Shown here in pieces: positions 5,914 to 11,669 of a stretch of 21,722 nucleotides of DNA. Position 1 is the stretch's first letter. Each line of letters opens with the position of its first letter. The stretch is taken from positions 1 through 21,722 of the IMG/VR virus record IMGVR_UViG_3300030103_002572; one strand, written 5' to 3'. A program made the position numbers and the translations under genes. The notes under the pieces are model-generated. The model was given only the letters and a program-made list of their open reading frames with translations, made no database searches and was not told the origin of the DNA. The stretch is from a virus.

Positions 5914-6222
5914 ATGGCTTTTAAATTAAATAATCCTCCATATAAAATTGATAATACTCCAATATATCATGTAGATATGGAAGATGATGTTATGGGTAAA
6001 GCTAATAATAATGGAACAATTATTATAAATAAAAATGTTTGTCCTTCTAAAATAAAAGATGTTGTAAATCACGAAATGGTTCATATAGATCAAATGAAAC
6101 GTGGTGACTTAGATTATGACAATGATTATGTATACTGGAAAGGCAAAAAATATTCACGAGCTAAAATGGACGAAGGCAACGCCAAGTTACCATGGGAAGA
6201 TGAAGCTTATAAAAACGCATAA
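5914..6222 (+). CDS. Mini-protein with HExxH zinc-peptidase motif, 102 aa
   Basis: The sequence has His-Glu-Met-Val-His at 53-57 in a helix (Val-Val-Asn before, Ile-Asp-Gln after), the zinc-binding and catalytic motif of gluzincin-type metallopeptidases. A possible third ligand is a Glu in Pro-Trp-Glu-Asp-Glu-Ala-Tyr (93-99), the PxExEA arrangement seen in minimal HExxH domains. Strands before the helix (32-39) fit the edge-strand of that fold. The protein is short and has no signal peptide. In phages such proteins could act in virion maturation, lysis or as host-directed effectors, or be inactive. It sits in a run of small genes with 1-2 base gaps. Confidence 0.75.
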   Translation: MAFKLNNPPYKIDNTPIYHVDMEDDVMGKANNNGTIIINKNVCPSKIKDVVNHEMVHIDQMKRGDLDYDNDYVYWKGKKYSRAKMDEGNAKLPWEDEAYKNA

Positions 6223-6224
6223 TT

Positions 6225-6962
6225 ATGCCACATAAAAAAGATCATTTTGATAAATACGCATTTAAAAGAATTCAAAACAAACTTACTGAAGAAGATTTAA
6301 AAAACGAGTTTAGACCAAGAGGTATTGATGCTTTTAAAAAATCTTTGATAGAAGGCGATAATCAAAACTTTATCGAACGATCGTTCAGTAAAACAGGAGA
6401 CGAAAGAAAATACCCTTATCTAAGTTCTAGATATTTAATAAATCCTAGAGTTGAAAACATTAACAAAGATTATGCGCCTAGACCTAATAGAAGCAGCATA
6501 AAAGAAGATATAGATAGAAAACAACAGGCTAGAGCTAGAAGAGGTGTTTCTGGTAATCCAGAATACTTAAAAAGCTTAGAAGAGTCTGCTAAAAAAGTTT
6601 CTGAAATACAAGATAACTTGCAAAATGCAATGATGTTAAGTTCACAAGGTAACACAAGTGCAGATACTGAGCAAGCTATGAGTAATGCAATATATGATGC
6701 TCAAAAACAATTTCAAAATGTTGGATTACTTGGTCAACGACCACCTATAGATCCAAGAACAGGTGAATACATAACTGATGATCCTAGATATGTTTCAGCA
6801 AAAATGATTGATAATTACAATGAAGCTAGAAAAAAAGCAGTAGACGCCCAAGACGCTGCAGAGTATTATAAAGATTATTTTAGATCAAAAGCTAAAGAAG
6901 CAGAAAATAGAATAGGTCAATTTGAAATAAACCCTATGTTTGATGAAAGATCCGGTTCATAA
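6225..6962 (+). CDS. Hypothetical helical protein, 245 aa
   Basis: I do not recognise a family. The protein is charged and Arg/Lys/Asn/Asp-rich with little hydrophobic core. Residues 85-150 and 180-230 look like long helices with Ala, Gln and Glu at coiled-coil spacing. The N-terminal 80 residues contain several Asn-Pro, Tyr-Pro and Arg-Pro turns. There is no Cys, membrane segment or catalytic motif. It starts two bases after the stop of the HExxH gene and is the last gene before a 55-base spacer. It may be a virion-internal or scaffold-like protein; the evidence is weak. Confidence 0.7.
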   Translation: MPHKKDHFDKYAFKRIQNKLTEEDLKNEFRPRGIDAFKKSLIEGDNQNFIERSFSKTGDERKYPYLSSRYLINPRVENINKDYAPRPNRSSIKEDIDRKQQARARRGVSGNPEYLKSLEESAKKVSEIQDNLQNAMMLSSQGNTSADTEQAMSNAIYDAQKQFQNVGLLGQRPPIDPRTGEYITDDPRYVSAKMIDNYNEARKKAVDAQDAAEYYKDYFRSKAKEAENRIGQFEINPMFDERSGS

Positions 6963-6981
6963 AAACTGTTAAAACCATGTA

Positions 6982-7019
6982 ATAATATTAGTATACAATT
7001 AAATTAAATCTAATATTAT
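6982..7019 (+). promoter_or_regulatory. Leader with inverted repeat over start codon
   Basis: A 10-bp inverted repeat pairs 6982-6991 with 7010-7019, so the A and T of the ATG at 7018 would be in the stem. Its loop carries TATACAATT followed by AAATTAAAT (6992-7009), which is almost the same as the leader at 8133-8154. In DNA this AT-rich such repeats arise often by chance, so the hairpin is tentative. Confidence 0.3.
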
Positions 7020-7356
7020 GAAAAATTTTTTAACAACACTATTATTTATTTCAGCAGCATTAACTGCTACAGCTCAAAAACAATTTGAAGGTACTTGGAA
7101 AAGTAAAACTTCTAGTTACAAAACAACAATAATTGCTAGCGAATACGCTATACTAAAAGTATTTGATTATAGTTTTGAAGACGATCACTTTATGAAAGAA
7201 GAAATATTAAGTCAAAGTGACAATGAATTTACTACAAAACTATATAATCCAAGAAATGGATACGAAGTAATTATAAAATATTATTTTTTAAAAGACGAAT
7301 TATACTGTCAATTTTTTGGAGACTTTGACGGATTAATAAGATTATATAGAAATTAA
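7018..7356 (+). CDS. Secreted small protein with signal peptide, 112 aa
   Basis: The first 20 residues form a classic Sec signal peptide: Lys2, a hydrophobic core (Phe-Leu-Thr-Thr-Leu-Leu-Phe-Ile), then Thr-Ala-Thr-Ala before Gln20, giving predicted signal peptidase I cleavage after Ala19 and a mature N-terminal Gln, as in many Bacteroidota exports. The remaining 92 residues look like a single beta barrel with Phe-Glu-Gly-Thr-Trp-Lys (23-28), an opening common in lipocalin-like proteins. There is no lipobox Cys. It is preceded by its own leader and abuts the holin gene with no gap. It may be a moron that alters the host envelope, a superinfection-exclusion factor, or a lysis helper; none of these is proven. 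Confidence 0.75.
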   Translation: MKNFLTTLLFISAALTATAQKQFEGTWKSKTSSYKTTIIASEYAILKVFDYSFEDDHFMKEEILSQSDNEFTTKLYNPRNGYEVIIKYYFLKDELYCQFFGDFDGLIRLYRN

Positions 7357-7809
7357 ATGCCTAAAAAAAAATTTAAAAATACCAAAGTCGGTCAATTTCT
7401 GCTAGGAAAATCTGGAGTATTAGATTCACTAGCAGAAGTTTTACCAGACAAAGGTTTGTTGGGTGTTGTAAAGAACTTAATCGATAGAGATGACACTTTA
7501 CCTCCACCTGACAAAGAAATGGCTTTAAAACTATTAGAACAAGATATAGCTGAAGCCCAGGAAATATCAAATCGCTGGGCTAGCGACATGACATCAGATT
7601 CTTGGCTTAGTAAAAATACTAGGCCTATGAGTTTGATATTTTTAACTATAATGACTATAGCTTTTATCTGGGTAGATAGTCATGGTTATATAGATTTTAC
7701 AGTAGAACAAGAATGGATAAATCTATTAAAGACATTAACAACAACCGTGTATGTAGCTTATTTTGGTTCGCGCGGTGCAGAAAAATTTAAATCAATAAGT
7801 AATAAATAA
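7357..7809 (+). CDS. Holin, 3TM gene-transfer-agent type, 150 aa
   Basis: Holins permeabilise the inner membrane for phage release. The layout matches the GTA_holin_3TM family (PF11351 as I know it): a soluble N-terminal half with a helix rich in Asp/Glu/Lys (50-72), the signature Arg-Trp-x-Ser-Asp-Met-x-Ser-Asp-Ser-Trp-Leu-Ser-Lys-Asn-x-Arg-Pro (73-90), a first transmembrane helix at about 91-107, an aromatic turn, and a second at about 119-136 followed by Gly-Ser-Arg-Gly-Ala-Glu-Lys. The gene starts directly at the stop codon of the secreted protein, which suggests co-expression. No endolysin gene is visible next to it in this window. Confidence 0.85.
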   Translation: MPKKKFKNTKVGQFLLGKSGVLDSLAEVLPDKGLLGVVKNLIDRDDTLPPPDKEMALKLLEQDIAEAQEISNRWASDMTSDSWLSKNTRPMSLIFLTIMTIAFIWVDSHGYIDFTVEQEWINLLKTLTTTVYVAYFGSRGAEKFKSISNK

Positions 7810-7813
7810 AAAA

Positions 7814-8119
7814 ATGGGACAATACGCAAATCAACCTGATTTTATAACAAACGATATTAAAACTGTAACACCTGTAGCACTAAACGCTTTAACAGCTGCT
7901 GATTCTTTAAATGGATCAATAATATATGTAGGTACAAGTTCTAGTGCAGATCTTCAAGTTATACCAGCTGGAGCAACAGGCTCAAGTGGATCAGGATTAC
8001 CAGGCGCTGCTCAGGCAATTACATTTAAAAACGTACCTGAAGGAGAGTGGTTTCCAGTAGTTGTAGATTATGTTTTGTCTAACGCTACAACGGCAACAGA
8101 CTTGGTAGCAGGAAAATAA
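7814..8119 (+). CDS. Spike-base-like small virion protein, 101 aa
   Basis: The protein has the pattern of the spike base family related to Rcc01079 of the Rhodobacter gene transfer agent and common in marine phages: an initial Thr-Pro turn (19-20), a strand with Ile-Ile-Tyr-Val-Gly-Thr (35-40), an Asp-Leu-Gln-Val-Ile strand, a Gly/Ser loop (55-65), Ile-Thr-Phe-Lys-Asn-Val-Pro-Glu-Gly (69-77), and the closing Phe-Pro-Val-Val-Val-Asp-Tyr-Val-Leu with Thr-Thr-Ala-Thr-Asp-Leu-Val-Ala-Gly. In the transfer agent this protein anchors head spikes to the capsid. The N-terminal Met-Gly-Gln-Tyr-Ala-Asn-Gln-Pro-Asp-Phe also looks familiar from flavophages. The family assignment is from memory of motifs; the head-spike role is transferred by analogy. 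Confidence 0.75.
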   Translation: MGQYANQPDFITNDIKTVTPVALNALTAADSLNGSIIYVGTSSSADLQVIPAGATGSSGSGLPGAAQAITFKNVPEGEWFPVVVDYVLSNATTATDLVAGK

Positions 8120-8120
8120 A

Positions 8121-8168
8121 GTATAGATAAACTATACAATTATAAATTAAATTAAATTAAATTAAATT
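8121..8168 (+). promoter_or_regulatory. GTATAG hairpin plus TAAAT tandem leader
   Basis: A perfect 6-bp stem (GTATAG 8121-8126 with CTATAC 8132-8137, loop of five bases) is followed by five tandem copies of TAAAT (8143-8167) running into the ATG at 8169. There is no Shine-Dalgarno site. The TATACAATT text at 8133-8141 recurs at 6992-7000. Confidence 0.55.
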
Positions 8169-8417
8169 ATGGCAAAAGCTAAAAAAATTACAAAAAAAGA
8201 ATTAGAAGAAGTAAAATCTACTAAACAAGAATTAGACAACGTTATTAATAACGTAGGTGTATTAGAAACTCAAAAACACTCTTTGTTACATAGAGTTGCT
8301 GAAATTAATGAAAAGCTTTCTAAAACTAAAGAAAAGCTTGAAGAAAAATATGGAAGCATAAACATTGATCTTGTTACAGGCGAGTACACTCAAATAGAAC
8401 AAGAAAATGCAGAATAA
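8169..8417 (+). CDS. Coiled-coil small protein, 82 aa
   Basis: Residues 1-62 are almost entirely charged helix: Lys-rich at 1-13, then a heptad-like pattern with Leu/Val/Ile at regular spacing (residues 23-60), predicting a coiled coil. The last 20 residues (from Tyr-Gly-Ser) are a short strand and tail. There is no Cys or Trp. Similar small coiled-coil proteins lie upstream of packaging genes in flavophages I recall, with no known function. It overlaps the next gene by 11 bases and follows a strong repeat leader, so it may be the first gene of the transcript running into terL. Confidence 0.75.
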   Translation: MAKAKKITKKELEEVKSTKQELDNVINNVGVLETQKHSLLHRVAEINEKLSKTKEKLEEKYGSINIDLVTGEYTQIEQENAE

Positions 8418-8634
8418 CATTAGAAAAATCAGTATTGGATCTGATTATAAAAATGACGCTATGCATTACTCTATTGGTCAATTAGTATACGGTGGTCATG
8501 AAATTTCTCATATACTTTTTAATGACTTAGATAATTCTTATAATATACATATAAAGAAAAACAACGAAGTATTGCCATGGAAAAAATTTAATTCTAACAT
8601 GGCTATTTCTGTTGAGTATGATTTAGAATATTAA
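8407..8634 (+). CDS. Small conserved-looking hypothetical protein, 75 aa
   Basis: The protein has a short amphipathic N-terminus (Arg6-Lys7-Ile-Ser-Ile-Gly-Ser-Asp-Tyr), then a beta-rich body with Ile-Gly-Gln-Leu-Val-Tyr-Gly-Gly and a Tyr-Asn-Ile-His-Ile-Lys-Lys strand (45-51), a Trp-Lys-Lys-Phe-Asn turn (58-62) and a closing Ile-Ser-Val-Glu-Tyr strand. I recall a similar protein in marine phage genomes without a function. The ATG at 8407 lies inside the end of the coiled-coil gene, and the stop overlaps the next start by one base. A small beta-barrel or OB-like fold is possible but not proven. Confidence 0.75.
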   Translation: MQNNIRKISIGSDYKNDAMHYSIGQLVYGGHEISHILFNDLDNSYNIHIKKNNEVLPWKKFNSNMAISVEYDLEY

Positions 8635-9260
8635 TGAAAAGTCTTTATGATTTTATCGTTGAACCAGTTGGCGATAAATACAGTAATACTGTTAATGTAG
8701 GTGATAAAAAATTAGTTGTAAATACTAAAATAGAAAACTGGAAGTTTGTTAATAGAGTTGCTAAAGTTATTGAAACACCAGCAGCTTTTTCTACGCCTAT
8801 TAAGAAAGGTGCTTTAATAATCATACATCAAAACGTATTTAGAACGTTTTATGATATGAGGGGTGAAAAGAAAAAAAGCAGATCTTATTTTAAAGAAGAT
8901 TATTATTTCTGCGCAATTGACCAAATTTATTTATATAAAAACAAAAACAATTGGAAGACTATAAATAATAGATGCTTTGTAACACCTATAAAAAGCAAAC
9001 AAGATCTAACGCTTGATAAAGAAGCAAGCCTTATTGGTATATTAAAATATGGTAATAGTTCATTAGAACAGCTTAATATCAACCCAGGTGATCTTGTAGG
9101 ATTTACTCCTAACAGCGAATGGGAGTTTTTAGTCGATAATAAACGACTTTATTGTATGAAATCAAATGATATTGTAATTAAGTATGAATACCAAGGAGAC
9201 GAAGAAGAATATAATCCAAGCTGGGCAGAAAGCAGTAGAGGAATTAATCAAAGTAGCTAA
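8634..9260 (+). CDS. Tandem Cpn10-fold (GroES-like) protein, 208 aa
   Basis: The protein appears to consist of two GroES-like barrels in a row. Domain 1 (about 2-101): a Leu-Tyr-Asp-Phe-Ile-Val-Glu-Pro start in place of the GroES first strand, a loop (13-36) where the mobile loop would be, Arg-Val-Ala-Lys-Val-Ile-Glu-Thr, then Ile-Lys-Lys-Gly-Ala-Leu-Ile-Ile-Ile-His and Tyr-Phe-Cys-Ala-Ile-Asp-Gln-Ile-Tyr-Leu. Domain 2 (about 112-184) repeats the order: Cys-Phe-Val-Thr-Pro-Ile, Ile-Gly-Ile-Leu-Lys-Tyr-Gly, Asn-Pro-Gly-Asp-Leu-Val-Gly-Phe, and Leu-Tyr-Cys-Met-Lys-Ser-Asn-Asp-Ile-Val-Ile-Lys. Neither has the Gly-Gly-hydrophobic docking tripeptide. The last 25 residues overlap the next gene. It could be a second co-chaperonin for capsid protein or a virion component with the fold; the fold is inferred by eye. 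Confidence 0.8.
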   Translation: MKSLYDFIVEPVGDKYSNTVNVGDKKLVVNTKIENWKFVNRVAKVIETPAAFSTPIKKGALIIIHQNVFRTFYDMRGEKKKSRSYFKEDYYFCAIDQIYLYKNKNNWKTINNRCFVTPIKSKQDLTLDKEASLIGILKYGNSSLEQLNINPGDLVGFTPNSEWEFLVDNKRLYCMKSNDIVIKYEYQGDEEEYNPSWAESSRGINQSS

Positions 9261-9459
9261 AGAAGCTATTGTTGATTCAGACGATGATATATCAGCTGAT
9301 AGACTTAAAAATGCTGCGGCTACAAAAAAGCTTGCTATATTTGATGCTTTTGAAATACTTAGCCGCATCGAAGAAGAAGAAAACTTATTAAACGAAAAAC
9401 CAAAAGAAGTTAAAGAAGAAAGAGCTTTTAAAGGTTTTGCAGAAGGTAGATCTAAGTAA
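9184..9459 (+). CDS. Candidate small terminase subunit, 91 aa
   Basis: The protein is predicted all-helical: a Lys/Ala/Glu helix (1-30), an acidic turn with Asp-Ser-Asp-Asp-Asp, an Ala-rich helix (41-62, with Leu-Lys-Asn-Ala-Ala-Ala-Thr-Lys-Lys) and a charged C-terminal tail. Small terminase subunits usually sit just before the large one and are helical DNA-binding ring proteins; position and shape are the only support here, and no clear helix-turn-helix is visible. The ATG at 9184 overlaps the preceding gene by 77 bases, long for this genome, but no later Met keeps the first helix. The stop codon overlaps the terL start by one base. Confidence 0.65.
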   Translation: MNTKETKKNIIQAGQKAVEELIKVAKEAIVDSDDDISADRLKNAAATKKLAIFDAFEILSRIEEEENLLNEKPKEVKEERAFKGFAEGRSK

Positions 9460-11669
9460 TGTACGAGCAAAGTTTATATAAAGTTTTAAAAGACCATATT
9501 AAACCTAAAATTCTTAAACGAATGAATAGGTATAGTAAATGGGAATATGGGTATAATAAAGAACACGATATTATTGTTATAAGTAAGACAGGCAAAATAG
9601 GCGAAATATATGAAATACAAAACCTAAAAATAGCCTTACCTGTAGAAAACAAAATACACAAGTTTGAAACAAATACTTGGGAACACACTGAATATCCAAA
9701 AGTATTAAAAAAAATAAAGTCTGTTTTTGACTGGGAACAATACCCGTTAGACTTCAAAGAAAAATGGTATGATTACATCGATAATGAGTTCGTCCGCAGG
9801 GAAGAAGGCTTTTGGTTCTATAATAAGGATGTGGCTACTTACATTACTGGTACTCACTATATGTACTTGCAGTGGTCCAAGATTGATGTTGGGCAACCAG
9901 ATTTTAGGGAATCAAACAGATTATTCTACATATTCTGGGAAGCTTGCAAGGCCGACCATAGATCATATGGGATGTGCTATCTTAAGAACAGACGTTCTGG
10001 GTTTTCCTTTATGGCGTCCGGGGAGTGTGTTAATATGGCAACCATATCAAGCGATTCTAGGTTTGGAATATTATCAAAATCTGGTCCTGATGCAAAGAAG
10101 ATGTTTACAGACAAGGTGGTACCGATATCAGTTAACTACCCCTTCTTTTTCAAACCAATTCAAGACGGAATGGACAGGCCAAAGACAGAGCTTGCGTATA
10201 GAGTACCCGCAACAAAATACACGCGTAAGAAACTTGAAACAAACGCACAATTACAAGAGATCGATGGGCTCGACACCACGATCGACTGGAAAAACACGGG
10301 CGACAACTCGTATGACGGTGAAAAGCTCAAACTCCTCGTCCACGATGAAAGCGGCAAGTGGGAGCGTCCGACGAACATCCTCAACAACTGGAGGGTTACG
10401 AAAACCTGCTTACGATTAGGTAGTAGAATTATAGGTAAATGCATGATGGGTTCAACTAGTAACTCATTAGACAAAGGCGGCGACAACTTTAAAAAACTAT
10501 ATAATGACTCAGATGTTACACAACGAAACGCGAATGGACAAACTCGCTCTGGATTATATAGCTTGTTCATACCTATGGAATGGAATTACGAAGGATATAT
10601 TGATTCTTATGGCATACCTGTCTTCCAAACACCAGACGAACCTGTTAAAGGACCACAAGGTGAAATTATAGATTTAGGTGTAATAGAATATTGGGATAAC
10701 GAAGTTGCTGGATTGAAGCAAGATCAAGACGCTTTAAATGAGTTTTATAGACAATTTCCTAGAACAGAGAAGCACGCGTTTAGAGACGAATCAAAAGAAT
10801 CTTTGTTTAATTTAACTAAAATTTACGAACAAATAGATTTTAACGAAGACATGCGTAATTCTATAAATATTACTCAAGGTAGTTTTCAGTGGCAAAACGC
10901 AGAAAAAGACACAAACGTTATATTTGTTCCAAATAAAAACGGTAGATTTAAAATAAGTTGGGTGCCGCCGTCTCATATACAAAATAAAAGATATAAAAAA
11001 AATAACACATATTATCCAGGTAATGATTTTATGGGTGCTTTTGGATGTGATCCATATGATATATCAGGAACTGTAGATAAAAGAGGTTCAAAAGGATCTT
11101 TACACGGCTTAACAAAGTTTTGTATGGAAGATGTGCCTCCTAATCATTTTTTTCTAGAATATATAGCTAGACCACAAACAGCTGAAATATTTTTTGAAGA
11201 TGTTTTAATGGCTTGCGTTTTTTATGGTATGCCAATATTAATTGAAAACAACAAACCTAGGCTTTTATATTATTTAAAAAAACGTGGTTATAGAGGTTTT
11301 TCTATGAATAGGCCAGATAGAAAATATAATAAATTATCTATAACTGAAAGAGAATTAGGTGGAATACCAAACTCTAGTGAAGATATTAAACAAGCGCATG
11401 CTTCAGCTATAGAAACATATATAGAAACATTTGTAGGTTTAAAAGAAACTGGATACGGAGATATGTATTTTCAAAAAACACTAGAAGATTGGGCTAAATT
11501 TAATATTAATAATAGAACAAAGCACGATGCTTCTATTAGTTCTGGACTAGCTTTAATGGCTTGTAATAAACATAGATATTCGCCTGTAAACAAAATTAAA
11601 CTAGAGCCTGTTGATCTTGGTATAAAAAGATACGACAATAGAGGAACTACATCAAAAATAATAAGTTAA
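9459..11669 (+). CDS. terL: Terminase large subunit
   Basis: TerL pumps DNA into the prohead with its ATPase and cuts it with its nuclease. The 736-residue protein has a deviant Walker A, Lys-Asn-Arg-Arg-Ser-Gly-Phe-Ser (176-183), a Walker B strand Leu-Leu-Val-His-Asp-Glu-Ser (292-298, Asp296/Glu297), and the coupling motif Gly-Ser-Thr-Ser-Asn (331-335). The RNase-H-like nuclease acids are Asp531 (Phe-Gly-Cys-Asp-Pro-Tyr-Asp), Glu596 (Ile-Leu-Ile-Glu-Asn-Asn) and Asp690 (Lys-His-Asp-Ala-Ser). Bases 9780-10410 (residues 108-317) are clearly GC-richer than the rest of the gene, peaking near 56% at 10261-10380, while the reading frame is intact. The start overlaps the previous stop and the stop overlaps the portal start. 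Confidence 0.95.
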   Translation: MYEQSLYKVLKDHIKPKILKRMNRYSKWEYGYNKEHDIIVISKTGKIGEIYEIQNLKIALPVENKIHKFETNTWEHTEYPKVLKKIKSVFDWEQYPLDFKEKWYDYIDNEFVRREEGFWFYNKDVATYITGTHYMYLQWSKIDVGQPDFRESNRLFYIFWEACKADHRSYGMCYLKNRRSGFSFMASGECVNMATISSDSRFGILSKSGPDAKKMFTDKVVPISVNYPFFFKPIQDGMDRPKTELAYRVPATKYTRKKLETNAQLQEIDGLDTTIDWKNTGDNSYDGEKLKLLVHDESGKWERPTNILNNWRVTKTCLRLGSRIIGKCMMGSTSNSLDKGGDNFKKLYNDSDVTQRNANGQTRSGLYSLFIPMEWNYEGYIDSYGIPVFQTPDEPVKGPQGEIIDLGVIEYWDNEVAGLKQDQDALNEFYRQFPRTEKHAFRDESKESLFNLTKIYEQIDFNEDMRNSINITQGSFQWQNAEKDTNVIFVPNKNGRFKISWVPPSHIQNKRYKKNNTYYPGNDFMGAFGCDPYDISGTVDKRGSKGSLHGLTKFCMEDVPPNHFFLEYIARPQTAEIFFEDVLMACVFYGMPILIENNKPRLLYYLKKRGYRGFSMNRPDRKYNKLSITERELGGIPNSSEDIKQAHASAIETYIETFVGLKETGYGDMYFQKTLEDWAKFNINNRTKHDASISSGLALMACNKHRYSPVNKIKLEPVDLGIKRYDNRGTTSKIIS

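Noticed and set aside
9769-10419. A 216-codon open frame on the plus strand inside terL
   Set aside because: It runs in another frame through the GC-rich patch of terL, where stop codons are scarcer. Its product is Ser/Arg/Thr-rich with no domain pattern, whereas the terL frame has all ATPase motifs.
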